Positions 36,020-45,284 of a stretch of 60,074 nt of DNA are shown here, piece after piece (the stretch's first letter is position 1; each line of letters starts with the position of its first letter). A program made the position numbers and the translations under genes. This DNA is from Rhodocyclaceae bacterium (GTDB lineage Bacteria > Pseudomonadota > Gammaproteobacteria > Burkholderiales > Rhodocyclaceae), in the NCBI GenBank assembly GCA_020445765.1, contig JAGRFY010000009.1:1-60074 (forward strand), given 5' to 3'. The notes beneath the pieces were generated by a model, which saw only the letters and a list, made by a program, of their open reading frames with translations, was not told the DNA's origin and ran no database searches.

Positions 36020-39000
36020 TCAGGCCGGCACCGCATCGGCCAGTCGCAATGCTTCTTCGATATCCACTTCGACCACCCGGCTGACCCCCTGCTCCTGCAT
36101 CGTCACCCCGACCAGTTGCTGCGCGATCTCCATCGTGATCTTGCTGTGGGTGATGAACACGAACTGGGTCTGTGCCGACATCCTGCGCACCATCGCACCG
36201 TAGCGGCCGGTGTTGGCGTCGTCCAGCGGTGCGTCCACCTCGTCGAGCATGCAGAACGGCGCCGGGTTGAGCTGGAACATGGAGAATACCAGCGCGATTG
36301 CGGTGAGCGCTTTTTCGCCTCCGGACAGGAGATGAATACTTGCATTTTTCTTGCCCGGCGGCTGCGCGACGATCTGCACGCCGGCATCCAGGATCTCTTC
36401 GCCGGTCAGCACCAGCCCCGCCTCGCCACCGCCGAACAGCTCCGGAAAGAGCACGCCGAAATGGCGGTTGACGAAATCGTAGGTACTTTGAAGCTGCTCG
36501 CGGGTTTCGCGGTCGATGCGCCGGATCGCGTTCTCCAGCGTTTCGATCGCGGCCACCAGATCGTCGTTCTGGGCATCCAGGTAATCCTTGCGCTCGCGCG
36601 CGCCGGCGAGTTCGTCCAGTGCCGCCAGGTTCACCGCGCCGAGGCCTTCGATCTCGCGGGCAAGCCGCGCCACCTCGCGCGCCAGCGACGCCTCGCGCGG
36701 GCCTTCGGCGAGCAGCGGCGCCAGCCGCGCCTCGTCGGCGTGGCTCTCGTCGAGCCGTTCCTGGAATTGCCCGCAGGCGAGTTCCGACGCCTGCAGGGCG
36801 AGCCGCAATTCCGACAGCTGCTCGCGCAGCGGCGCCACCGACTGCTCGGTGCCGAGCCGCATCGCCTCGTCATCGCGCAGCCGCTGGCCGACCTCGGCGA
36901 GGCGGTCGCGGGCGCCGGCCAGAGTCTGTTCACGCGCGGCATGCAGCGCCACCGCCTGCTGCAGCGCGGCCTTCGACGCCGCGTCGTCGCAGCCGGCGAG
37001 TTCGGCGCTGCGGGCGTCGCGCTCGTGGCCGATGCGCACCAGTTGTTCGTCGGCGAGCGCCAGATTGCGCGCGTTGTCGTCGAGCTTGCCGGCGCATTCG
37101 CGTTCGGTGAAGCCCAGCTCCTGCACCTCGCGGGCCACGGCCTGCTCGCTCGCCCGCGCGGCGCGCAGGGCCTCGTGGCGGTCACGCTGAGTCTGCTCGG
37201 CGCTTGCCAGGCGTTCGCCCTGCAGGCTCGCCATCTCGCCGGCCCGGGCCAGCTCCGCCTCGGCCGCCTGCAGGTGCTGCTGTTCGCGCGCCTCGGCTTC
37301 GCCGAGTTCGGCAAGGTCGTGGGCGACGCGCGCGGCGTGCTCCTCGGCGCGCTGGCGCGCCTGCACCAGTTTCAGGTGCTCGACCTGCAGCGCATGGGTG
37401 CGCTGCTGCAGGGCCTGGGCCTGCTGGCGCCGACCGGATAGCGACTCCTGCAGCATCGCGACCCCGCGTTCCGCTTCCTGCACCCGCTGATGCGCCAGTT
37501 CCGCCGATTCGTCGAGGGCGGCCAGGTGGGTCTCCAGATCGTCGATCTCCCGCTGCCGCTCGAGCACGCCGTGGGTGCGGGCGTCGCCGGCATGTCGCGT
37601 CAGCCCGGTGGCGTCGACCACCTGGCCTTCCTTCGACACCAGCCGCTGCCCGAGCGGCAGCGTCGCCTGCAAGGTGGTCATGCGCACCGGATCGTCGCAG
37701 CAGAGGTGGCCGCGCAGCCAGTCGTCGAGCGCGGCGCCGACCCGCAGGTCGTCGCTGCCGACCAGCGCGCGCATCGGTCGGCAGCCCTCCGGGCAGGCGA
37801 CATCATCGGTGCTCGGGCGCGGCTCGAGCATCAGGCTGACGCTGGCCGGCGCCGGATCGGCGATCAGTTCGGCGAGGCGCTCCGGGCGCTCGACCGCCAG
37901 CGCCGACAGCCGTTCGCGCAGCACCGCCTCGAAGGCGGCCTCCCAGCCGGCCTCGATATGCACCAGCTGCCACAGCGGGCGCCCGGCGTCGATGCCGTGG
38001 CGGGCAAGCCAGGCACCGAGTTCACCACGCTCGCGCACCCGTGCCTGCAACTGGCTGAGGGCCTGCAGCCGGGCCCGCGCCTCGGTACAGGCCCGATGGG
38101 CGCCGCGCTCGACCTCGGCCGCCTCGCGCAGCGCCGACTGCCGTAGCGGCAAGTCACGCTGGAGGCCGGCGACGGATTCGTCGAGGCTGCTGCGCTCGGC
38201 GTCCAGCGTCGCGATCTCGCCCTCGATGCGTGCGATCTCGAGGTCGTCGGGGGCCAGTGCCGACTGGTCGCCGCGTCCGAGTCGTGCGCGCCGCTCGGCC
38301 AGCGCGTCGAGCGCCCGGCGGGCGCTGGTGCGATGGGCCTCCTGCACCCGCAGCTGCTGCTCGACCTGGGCCAGTTCGCGACGCACCGCCTGGGTGGTGG
38401 CTTCGGCGCCGGCCGCCATGTCCTCGAGTTCGGGCAGGCGCTCGGCAGCCTCGTCATGGCGCGCCCGCGCCTCTTCCGAGCGCAGGCGCGCGTTCTCCAG
38501 CAGTTCCCGCCAGCGCTCGCTCTCGCTCACCAGGTCGGACTTGCGGCGCTGCCAGTGGCCGTTCTCGTCGCCCAGTTCCCGCAACCGGCGCTCGATGCGA
38601 TCGCGGTTGTCGCGCAGGCGCTGGCCCTCGGACTCCAGCCGGCTGACTTCGGCGGCGGCGGCGTAGAGTTCGCCCTGCGCCGCATTGACTGCCTCGGAAG
38701 CCAGCATGTGGGCCTCGCGGCCGGCCTCAACGGTGGCTTCCAGCGCCTGCAGCCGCGCGCTGCCGGCCTCCATCGCGCGGCCGGTGTCGGCCACCTGCTG
38801 TTGCAGCCGCCCGGCCTCGTCACGGGCCTGGTTGCGCTTGAGCAGCCACAACAGGTCCTGGCGCTCGGCGTGGGCGTCGCGCAACTCACGGTAGCGCGCC
38901 GCCACTTCGGCCTGGCCGGCCAGGTGCTCGATGCGCTCGCCCAGTTCCATGCGGATGTCGTCGAGGCGCGCCAGGTTGTCGCGGGCATCGGCCAGCCGCC

Positions 39001-39544
39001 CCTCGGTCTCGCGCCGGCGCTCGCGATACTTGGTGACGCCGGCAGCCTCTTCGAGGAAGCCGCGGATCTCCTCCGGCCGCGCCTCGATGATGCGCGAAAT
39101 CATGCCCTGCTCGATGATCGCGTAGGCGCGTGGGCCGAGGCCGGTACCGAGGAACAGGTCGACCACGTCCTTGCGCCGGACCTTGGACCCGTTTATGAAG
39201 TAGCTCGACTCGCCACTGCGGTCGAGCACCCGCTTGACCGAGATCTCCGCGTACTGGGACCACTGGCCCGCGGCCTTGCCCTCGGCGTTGTCGAAGACCA
39301 GCTCGACGCTGGCCCGCGACACCGGCTTGCGGGTGGTCGAACCGTTGAAGATGACGTCCTGCATCGATTCGCCGCGCAGCGCCGATGCCCGCGACTCGCC
39401 CAATACCCAGCGCACGGCGTCGATGATGTTCGACTTGCCGCAGCCGTTGGGCCCGACCACGCCGACCAGCTTGCCGGGGGCGTGCACCGTGGTCGGGTCG
39501 ACAAAGGTCTTGAAACCGGCGAGTTTGAGCTTGGACAGGCGCAC
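36020..39544 (-). CDS. smc: Chromosome segregation protein SMC
   Basis: Condensin ATPase. 1,174 residues: Walker A GPNGCGKS (31-38), long coiled coils (about 170-500 and 670-1000) around a hinge (about 510-650), then signature LLSGGEKALTAIAL and Walker B CMLDEVDAPLDD at the C-terminus. First gene of the smc-zipA-ligA-galU cluster, divergent from dapC across a short gap. Confidence 0.96.
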   Translation of the reverse strand: MRLSKLKLAGFKTFVDPTTVHAPGKLVGVVGPNGCGKSNIIDAVRWVLGESRASALRGESMQDVIFNGSTTRKPVSRASVELVFDNAEGKAAGQWSQYAEISVKRVLDRSGESSYFINGSKVRRKDVVDLFLGTGLGPRAYAIIEQGMISRIIEARPEEIRGFLEEAAGVTKYRERRRETEGRLADARDNLARLDDIRMELGERIEHLAGQAEVAARYRELRDAHAERQDLLWLLKRNQARDEAGRLQQQVADTGRAMEAGSARLQALEATVEAGREAHMLASEAVNAAQGELYAAAAEVSRLESEGQRLRDNRDRIERRLRELGDENGHWQRRKSDLVSESERWRELLENARLRSEEARARHDEAAERLPELEDMAAGAEATTQAVRRELAQVEQQLRVQEAHRTSARRALDALAERRARLGRGDQSALAPDDLEIARIEGEIATLDAERSSLDESVAGLQRDLPLRQSALREAAEVERGAHRACTEARARLQALSQLQARVRERGELGAWLARHGIDAGRPLWQLVHIEAGWEAAFEAVLRERLSALAVERPERLAELIADPAPASVSLMLEPRPSTDDVACPEGCRPMRALVGSDDLRVGAALDDWLRGHLCCDDPVRMTTLQATLPLGQRLVSKEGQVVDATGLTRHAGDARTHGVLERQREIDDLETHLAALDESAELAHQRVQEAERGVAMLQESLSGRRQQAQALQQRTHALQVEHLKLVQARQRAEEHAARVAHDLAELGEAEAREQQHLQAAEAELARAGEMASLQGERLASAEQTQRDRHEALRAARASEQAVAREVQELGFTERECAGKLDDNARNLALADEQLVRIGHERDARSAELAGCDDAASKAALQQAVALHAAREQTLAGARDRLAEVGQRLRDDEAMRLGTEQSVAPLREQLSELRLALQASELACGQFQERLDESHADEARLAPLLAEGPREASLAREVARLAREIEGLGAVNLAALDELAGARERKDYLDAQNDDLVAAIETLENAIRRIDRETREQLQSTYDFVNRHFGVLFPELFGGGEAGLVLTGEEILDAGVQIVAQPPGKKNASIHLLSGGEKALTAIALVFSMFQLNPAPFCMLDEVDAPLDDANTGRYGAMVRRMSAQTQFVFITHSKITMEIAQQLVGVTMQEQGVSRVVEVDIEEALRLADAVPA

Positions 39545-39669
39545 GTGGGCTTGGGGGCGGCAATCGTCGCGGGCGGCCGCTCTCGGCCGTCTCGCAGGCG
39601 CGGCATGATAGCATTTTTCCTTTTCCGCCCATGGCCACGGCGGCCCGCCGCCACGCGCCCGTCATCACC

Positions 39670-40863
39670 GTGAACCCCAATCTCGACAAGCTCCAGCCCT
39701 ACCCCTTCCAGAAGCTCGCCAAGCTGTTCGAAGGCATTCGCCCGCCGGCCGGACTGGCGCCGATCCGCCTGTCGATCGGCGAGCCCAAACACCCGACGCC
39801 GCAGTTCATCCTCGACGCGGTGGCTGCTCACCTGGGCTCGCTGGCCAACTACCCAGCGACCCTCGGCGCCGAAGCCCTGCGCGAGGCGATCGCGGCCTGG
39901 CTCGGCCGGCGCTACGGCCTCCAGAGAATCGACCCAGCGACTCAGGTGGTGCCGGTCAATGGCTCGCGCGAGGCCTTGTTCGCCTTCGCCCAATGCATCG
40001 TCGATGGCAGCCGGCCGGGGGCGCTGGTGGTCAGCCCGAATCCGTTCTACCAGATCTACGAGGGCGCCGCGCTGCTTGCCGGCGCCCGCCCGGCGTTCAT
40101 CGACACCGTTGCCGAGACCGGCTTCGCGATGGATTTCGGGCGCCTGTCCGACGACCAGTGGGCCCGGGTCCAGCTGGTGTACGTGTGCACACCGGGCAAC
40201 CCGACCGGCGCCGTGATGGGGCTCGACGACTGGCGCACGCTGTTCGAATTGTCGGACCGCCACGGCTTCGTCATCGCCGCCGACGAATGCTATTCCGAGA
40301 TCTATTTCGACGAGGCCGACAGGCCGCTGGGCGGGCTCGAAGCGGCCAGCCGCTGCGGCCGCGACGACTTTCGCAACCTGGTGATGTTCTCGAGCCTGTC
40401 GAAGCGCTCCAACGTGCCGGGCATGCGCTCCGGCTTCGTCGCCGGCGACGCCGGTGTGCTGGCGAAATTCCTGCAGTACCGTACCTACCATGGCTGCGCG
40501 ATGAGCCCGGCCTACCAGAGCGCATCGATCGCTGCCTGGAACGACGAGGCCCATGTCGCCGACAACCGGCGCCGCTATCGCGATAAGTTCGAACGGCTGG
40601 TGCCGATGCTCTCGCCCCACCTGGGCTGCACCATGCCCGACGCCGGCTTCTACCTGTGGGCGCGGACACCGGTGGCGGACACCGCTTTCGCCCGGGCTCT
40701 GCAGGCCGAATATAATGTGACGGTTCTGCCCGGCACCTATCTCGGGCGCGACAACGACGGTGCCAACCCGGGCGCCGGCTACGTGCGCATCGCGCTGGTG
40801 GCGGAACTCGAGGAATGTCTCGAGGCCGCCGGCCGCATCGTCGATTTCTGTCAAAAACTCTGA
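39670..40863 (+). CDS. dapC: Succinyldiaminopimelate transaminase DapC
   Basis: PLP-dependent class I/II aminotransferase of lysine and peptidoglycan synthesis. Internal GTG 39670 gives [19 protein letters not shown], the family's usual N-terminus, and 397 residues; an ATG at 39631 would add 13 residues. The PLP lysine is Lys245 in SSLSKRSN, and TPGNPTG and ADECYSEIY are typical. Next gene dapD starts 14 bp downstream and acts one step earlier in the same pathway. Confidence 0.93.
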   Translation: MNPNLDKLQPYPFQKLAKLFEGIRPPAGLAPIRLSIGEPKHPTPQFILDAVAAHLGSLANYPATLGAEALREAIAAWLGRRYGLQRIDPATQVVPVNGSREALFAFAQCIVDGSRPGALVVSPNPFYQIYEGAALLAGARPAFIDTVAETGFAMDFGRLSDDQWARVQLVYVCTPGNPTGAVMGLDDWRTLFELSDRHGFVIAADECYSEIYFDEADRPLGGLEAASRCGRDDFRNLVMFSSLSKRSNVPGMRSGFVAGDAGVLAKFLQYRTYHGCAMSPAYQSASIAAWNDEAHVADNRRRYRDKFERLVPMLSPHLGCTMPDAGFYLWARTPVADTAFARALQAEYNVTVLPGTYLGRDNDGANPGAGYVRIALVAELEECLEAAGRIVDFCQKL

Positions 40864-40877
40864 CCTGGACCGATCCC

Positions 40878-41696
40878 ATGCCCAATCTGCAAAACCTCAT
40901 CGAAGAGGCCTTCGAGGCCCGTTCCACGCTGTCCCCCACGTCCGCGCCGGCCGAGGTCCGCGACGCGGTCGAGCAGGTCATCGCCGGCCTCGACGACGGC
41001 ACGCTGCGGGTCGCCGAGAAGAAGGACGGCCAGTGGGTCGTCAACCAGTGGGTCAAGAAGGCCGTGCTGATCTCGTTCCGGCTGCGCGACAACCAGTTGA
41101 TGGCGGGCGGCGCCACCCAGTACTGGGACAAGGTGGACACCAAGTTCGCCAGCTACGACGAAGCCCGCTTCCGCGACGGCGGCTTCCGCGTGGTGCCGCC
41201 GGCAACCGCCCGCCGCGGCAGCTTCATCGCCCCCGATGTGGTGCTGATGCCCTCCTACGTGAACATCGGCGCCTACGTCGGCCGCGGCACGATGGTGGAC
41301 ACCTGGGCCACCGTCGGCTCCTGCGCCCAGATCGGCGCGAACGTGCACCTGTCCGGCGGAGTCGGCATCGGCGGCGTGCTCGAACCGGTCCAGGCCGGCC
41401 CGGTCATCATCGAGGACAACTGCTTCATCGGCGCCCGCTCCGAGATCGTCGAAGGCGTCGTCGTCGAGGAGAATTCGGTGATCTCGATGGGTGTGTATAT
41501 CGGCCAGAGCACCAAGATCTACGATCGCGAGACCGGCGAAGTGCATTACGGGCGGGTGCCGGCCGGCTCGGTCGTCGTCTCAGGCAACCTTCCGTCGGCT
41601 GATGGCAAGTACAGCCTGTATTGCGCCGTAATCGTCAAGAAGGTGGATGCCAAGACCCGCGCCAAGACCGGCATCAACGAACTGCTGCGCACCTGA
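40878..41696 (+). CDS. dapD: Tetrahydrodipicolinate N-succinyltransferase DapD
   Basis: Succinylates tetrahydrodipicolinate in the lysine branch; its product is the substrate of DapC and then DapE. 272 residues from ATG 40878. An N-terminal helical domain (about 1-100) is followed by a left-handed beta helix of hexapeptide repeats ([18 protein letters not shown], then IGGVLEP). E. coli DapD is of very similar size. An open frame upstream is not family-like. Confidence 0.96.
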   Translation: MPNLQNLIEEAFEARSTLSPTSAPAEVRDAVEQVIAGLDDGTLRVAEKKDGQWVVNQWVKKAVLISFRLRDNQLMAGGATQYWDKVDTKFASYDEARFRDGGFRVVPPATARRGSFIAPDVVLMPSYVNIGAYVGRGTMVDTWATVGSCAQIGANVHLSGGVGIGGVLEPVQAGPVIIEDNCFIGARSEIVEGVVVEENSVISMGVYIGQSTKIYDRETGEVHYGRVPAGSVVVSGNLPSADGKYSLYCAVIVKKVDAKTRAKTGINELLRT

Positions 41697-41720
41697 CGAG
41701 CACGCGACCGGAGCCCGCCC

Positions 41721-42914
41721 ATGATCCTCGACAAGCTGTTCCAGCTGATGGCCGAAAAGAATGCATCGGACATCTTCATCTCGGCCGGCGCACCGATTCA
41801 CATCAAGATCGAGGGCAACGCCGTTCCGGTGAACCAGCAGGTCATGGACCCGTCCATGATCCAGCGCATGGTGTACGAAATGATGGCGGCGGAGCAGATC
41901 GCGCAGTTCGAGCGCGACAAGGAGCTGAACCTGTCGTTCGGCCGCCGCGATCTGGGCAACTTCCGGGTCAACGTCTTCTACCAGCGCAACACCATCGGCG
42001 TCGTCGTGCGCTTCATCCAGGGCGACATCCCGAAGCTCGGCAACCTCGGCCTGCCCGAGGTGCTGTCGGAAATCGTGCTCGAGAAGCGCGGCCTGGTGCT
42101 GGTGGTCGGCGCCACCGGCTCCGGCAAGTCGACGACGATGGCGGCGATGCTCGACCATCGCAACGAGAACCGCACCGGTCACATCCTGACCGTCGAGGAC
42201 CCGATCGAGTACCTGTTCAAGCACAAGCGCTCGGTGGTCAACCAGCGCGAGATCGGCCTCGACACCAAGGGCTGGCACGAGGCCCTGAAGAACGCGATGC
42301 GGCAGGCACCGGACTGCATCCTGATCGGCGAGATCCGCGATCGCGAGACCATGCAGGCGGCGCTGGCCTACGCCCAGACCGGCCACCTGTGCCTGGCCAC
42401 CCTGCACGCCAACAACGCCTACCATGCGTTGAACCGCATCGTGAACTTCTTCCCGCTGGAAAACCGGCCACTGCTCTACCTCGACCTCGCGGTCGCGCTG
42501 AAGGCGGTGATCTCCCAGCGGCTGGTGCGCAAGACCGACGGCAAGCGCATCCCGGCGGTCGAGATCCTGATGAACACCCGCCACGTCGCCGAGCTGGTCG
42601 AGCGTGGCGATCTGTCGGAAATCAAGGAAGCGATGGAGCAATCCCTGGCGCCGGGCTCGCAGACCTTCGAGCAGGACCTCTACCGGCTCTACAAGGAAAG
42701 CACGATCTCGCTCGAGGAAGCCCTGTCCCACGCCGATTCGCCGACCAACCTGTCGTGGCTGATCAACAACTCCGAATTCGGCGCCGGCAAGCCGTCGAAG
42801 CAAATCGACGAGGCCCGTCCGCCGGTGATCGAACTCGACAGCGCCGACGGCGACGGCGAAGCCTCGTTCAAGGAATTCACGCTGCACATCGACAGCAACG
42901 CGAGCTACGACTGA
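41721..42914 (+). CDS. pilU: Type IV pilus retraction ATPase PilU
   Basis: Secretion-ATPase superfamily motor that helps disassemble type IV pili. 397 residues. Walker A GATGSGKS, Asp box TVEDPIEY, Walker B ILIGEIRDRETM and His box TGHLCLATLHANN are intact. Length and C-terminal tail match PilU better than PilT. No pilT or other pilus gene is in the window. Follows dapD by 24 bp on the same strand and borders the accessory island. Confidence 0.91.
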   Translation: MILDKLFQLMAEKNASDIFISAGAPIHIKIEGNAVPVNQQVMDPSMIQRMVYEMMAAEQIAQFERDKELNLSFGRRDLGNFRVNVFYQRNTIGVVVRFIQGDIPKLGNLGLPEVLSEIVLEKRGLVLVVGATGSGKSTTMAAMLDHRNENRTGHILTVEDPIEYLFKHKRSVVNQREIGLDTKGWHEALKNAMRQAPDCILIGEIRDRETMQAALAYAQTGHLCLATLHANNAYHALNRIVNFFPLENRPLLYLDLAVALKAVISQRLVRKTDGKRIPAVEILMNTRHVAELVERGDLSEIKEAMEQSLAPGSQTFEQDLYRLYKESTISLEEALSHADSPTNLSWLINNSEFGAGKPSKQIDEARPPVIELDSADGDGEASFKEFTLHIDSNASYD

Positions 42915-43137
42915 CGCCGACCTCCCGCCGCGCGCGGGCATCGGCCATTCCCCGCCCCGACACGGGGTATTGGCGCCGTCGCCCCGGGATTGACCGGGCC
43001 GCGCGCCATACCGCCCTGCGGCAGGCACCTTGCGAACAGCGGATGCCCCTGCATCGCGTTGCTGCGGGCACCCAGTCACGCAATGCCGCGCCGCGCACGC
43101 GGGGCGGCGCCGAGTTCCGGCAACGATCCGGCTTGAG

Positions 43138-43173
43138 CGACGGCTGACAGCCCTTGGACCAAATCAGCCGTCG
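43138..43173. repeat. Perfect 10-bp inverted repeat
   Basis: CGACGGCTGA at 43138-43147 and its reverse complement at 43164-43173 with a 16-nt spacer. No U tract follows on either strand, so it is not a classic intrinsic terminator. It may be a remnant of a mobile element or the distal pilU transcript end. Confidence 0.5.
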
Positions 43174-43458
43174 AAACCCCTCATTGGCCGCGCTTCAGGC
43201 TGGCTGGATGATTGCGCGCTTCGTTGCTTCTAAGCGGTCGTTCGCGAACTCACACAATCGGCCATGACCCGCCGCTCGGAAACCGGAGAGAGCTGTCACT
43301 GGCGGGGCAGCTCAACTTCGGAAGCTGTCGGTCCACCAGCGGAAGCGACTCGGCCTGAACAGCCCTCCTGGCGCAGACAGTTGAGCGCCAGCGGCGCGGC
43401 GAACAGCAGCCGGATGGCCATCAAGTAAGATCCGCTACAACAAGACCGCATTATGATG

Positions 43459-43503
43459 GGGGTGCACTACTTCGCGACTTGACCAAGTTCATTCTTGCAC
43501 CCC
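43459..43503. repeat. Perfect 8-bp inverted repeat at the island edge
   Basis: GGGGTGCA (43459-43466) and TGCACCCC (43496-43503) with a 29-nt spacer. Located where the sequence becomes AT-rich, 75 bp beyond the 3' end of the phosphoribosyltransferase gene. Could be a terminator stem or a cassette boundary. Confidence 0.4.
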
Positions 43504-43577
43504 GATCTGTAGCACTTCAAATTTCGTCGCATGGAACTTGCAAAAATATTGCGTCAGGCTCCGAAACGCAATACAAA

Positions 43578-44798
43578 TTAGTTACCATCGGACTCATCTG
43601 AACGAATTTCCAACCAGCCAATGTAGTCAAGGTGCCTATAGTAGTCATCATAATCCATGCCGTAGCCAAACAGCCAGTAGTCGTCGATACCCTTCCGCGC
43701 CATCTCGTCACGCGACAGCTGAAGATCAAATCCGATAAAATCGGCCCTGCCTACCTCGCTATATTTTCTTAGAAGCGCAGCAGACTTTACCGTCCCATAT
43801 CCGCGCTCCTGTACATATTTGGTCAGCATCTCGAGAGTTCTCCCGGAGTCAACCAAGTCATCAACGATCAGCGCAAGACTCCTATTTCCAGAAGGGCCGG
43901 AAATGTTTCCGTAGTCTATAGAGAACTCCTTGGCTTGTCGCTGGGCATGCGTTGCTGTTGCTTTAATGAAAAAGACACCGCAGGATATGTTGTTCCGCTC
44001 AAGTTCGCCAACCAAGGCATCACATACTTTTCTCGCCCCATTCAGAACACAGATAACGGTCAAGCTCTTTGCGTTTTCTTGCTCTAGCCAATCGATTATC
44101 TCAGCCGACATCCGCTTGATGCAGCTCTCAATATCGGACTGCGTCAAAATCTCCGGGGACTGTGCAACACGCGCACGCCGCCGGGCGTCTGCCAGAGGCT
44201 TGAGCATCACCTTCTTCGAGAAATCGTGCAGCCGCTCGCCAAGAATAACTAGAAATACAATTGCAAGCAAATAGGCGACGCCCTTGCCACTAGCCAAATC
44301 AAAACTTGCCCTAAAAAGCACAAAAACATAACCAGCGCAAATAGCCAGATAGACGAACTGATAGACACCAGTAACCATTTCGGATGATGATGACAAGTAT
44401 TTTTCTAGCGCCTCCTTGAAGCTCGACCGAGTCGCTCGTCCGCGCTTGCCGTCCTCTATTTCTGTAGTTAGTCCGATCTTAAAGCCTCTCAGGCGCACAG
44501 CCTCCAATCTTGACGCCCTATTGACAGCGATCATTAACATTCTTTCATAGTATCGATCAAGTACAAACACAACAGATATATAGAAGGCTAACAGTCCGAG
44601 CGCAACCAGGACAAGTTCCTCTAAGTGCCCATTCGTTGGATCAAGTTTTAATACTCCAGCTGCTGCGACCAAGAAGATAGAAAATGCAGAAGCAGCGAGA
44701 ATTCTAAGCTTCAATAGATACCCATCAAACCTAGCAATTGTATGCCTCGCTTCCTTCCATTCTGAAACCAAGATATCGTTCATCACTCTTATGCCCAT
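43578..44798 (-). CDS. Four-helix membrane protein fused to a hypoxanthine-type phosphoribosyltransferase
   Basis: 406 residues. Two pairs of hydrophobic helices (about 33-50, 62-80; 144-162, 172-188) are joined by a charged loop of about 60 residues. The C-terminal domain (about 220-396) is a type I phosphoribosyltransferase: pyrophosphate loop CVLNGARKV (250-258), PRPP loop VDDLVDSGRTL (312-322) and the HPRT-type FGYGMDYDDYYRHLDYIG. So an HPRT/XPRT-like enzyme tethered to the membrane. Base composition is far lower in GC than the chromosome, which suggests recent transfer. Catalysis looks possible. The role is unknown: purine salvage, or a nucleotide-acting conflict effector. ATG 44783 is a possible later start. 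Confidence 0.72.
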   Translation of the reverse strand: MGIRVMNDILVSEWKEARHTIARFDGYLLKLRILAASAFSIFLVAAAGVLKLDPTNGHLEELVLVALGLLAFYISVVFVLDRYYERMLMIAVNRASRLEAVRLRGFKIGLTTEIEDGKRGRATRSSFKEALEKYLSSSSEMVTGVYQFVYLAICAGYVFVLFRASFDLASGKGVAYLLAIVFLVILGERLHDFSKKVMLKPLADARRRARVAQSPEILTQSDIESCIKRMSAEIIDWLEQENAKSLTVICVLNGARKVCDALVGELERNNISCGVFFIKATATHAQRQAKEFSIDYGNISGPSGNRSLALIVDDLVDSGRTLEMLTKYVQERGYGTVKSAALLRKYSEVGRADFIGFDLQLSRDEMARKGIDDYWLFGYGMDYDDYYRHLDYIGWLEIRSDESDGN

Positions 44799-44957
44799 TG
44801 TTTATTGGCCCGAACGCATGTCCATATACGGCTTGCTGATCGCGGTCGTGTGCTTACTCGTGGGGCGCGTTTTGAAACCAAGAATTCTCAAGACGCGAAC
44901 CTATGTTAGTTTAACCTGCCTGATGCCAATCAGATAGCCTTTTTGGCATAGCTACTT

Positions 44958-44977
44958 GCACCAAGAAGGTGCCTTTT
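44958..44977 (+). terminator. Terminator-like hairpin
   Basis: Stem GCACC / GGTGC with loop AAGAA and a following CTTTT on the plus strand. The stem is short and the T run is only four bases, so the call is weak. Confidence 0.25.
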
Positions 44978-45060
44978 GGATGGGCGAGAATGCAACGAGA
45001 GATTGCAATGCTCTTTGCCTGGGTCAGAGACGCGGACTTCGGCGCTTGCGAATGGCAATT

Positions 45061-45099
45061 TCGGCAGTGGTGACTGTTTTGGATCCAGCAGCCTACGGC
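45061..45099 (+). pseudogene. Tyrosine recombinase remnant, part before the IS
   Basis: In frame the bases encode SAVVTVLDPAAYG, which matches the segment just before the HxxR box of phage-type integrases (GLDPxxYGTHSMRR type). It runs directly into the IS left end and continues after the IS at 46490. No intact coding part is recognised further left. Confidence 0.5.
45090..45099. repeat. Target site duplication, left copy
   Basis: AGCCTACGGC immediately before the IS left end; an identical copy follows the right end at 46480-46489. Ten bases is a normal duplication length for the IS4 family. Confidence 0.9.
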
Positions 45100-45115
45100 C
45101 AATGCCATTAAGTTA
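45100..45115. repeat. IS left terminal inverted repeat
   Basis: CAATGCCATTAAGTTA, 15 of 16 bases complementary to the right end. Confidence 0.9.
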
Positions 45116-45284
45116 GCCGCATACGCTTTATACAACAATGACTTAGGGTATAATCCTTCGATCGCAATGTTGACTCTGAGAATGACCATGACATTGCAAA
45201 GCCCGTGCCATCTTCGCCTAACTCGGCGAGTTTCTTCACTCCGACGCCTTTGCCAAGCTGGCGCGCGTCTCGCCCACCGCCTTC

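Larger units (their letters stand above)
42915..43577. other. Left border of accessory island, no recognised gene
   Basis: 663 bp with no supported gene. Composition shifts from GC-rich to AT-richer near 43430. Two inverted repeats lie here: CGACGGCTGA / TCAGCCGTCG (43138-43147 and 43164-43173, 16-nt spacer) and GGGGTGCA / TGCACCCC (43459-43466 and 43496-43503, 29-nt spacer). The second is just past the stop of the phosphoribosyltransferase gene and could be its terminator or a cassette end. Possible decayed mobile DNA. Confidence 0.55.
44799..45099. other. AT-rich stretch between the membrane phosphoribosyltransferase gene and the IS
   Basis: 301 bp, no supported gene. Contains TGCCAA / TTGGCA (44924-44929 and 44943-44948) and a terminator-like hairpin GCACC-aagaa-GGTGC followed by CTTTT (44958-44977, plus strand). 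The last 40 bases, read on the plus strand, encode VTVLDPAAYG, the left part of a tyrosine recombinase motif block that resumes after the IS. The promoter of the minus-strand phosphoribosyltransferase gene should lie here but was not clear. Confidence 0.55.

Noticed and set aside
44911-45189. Minus-strand frame at the IS left side (joins a frame at 46463-46678 when the IS is removed)
   Set aside because: The plus strand of the same sequence encodes the recombinase remnant; the minus frame is its shadow.
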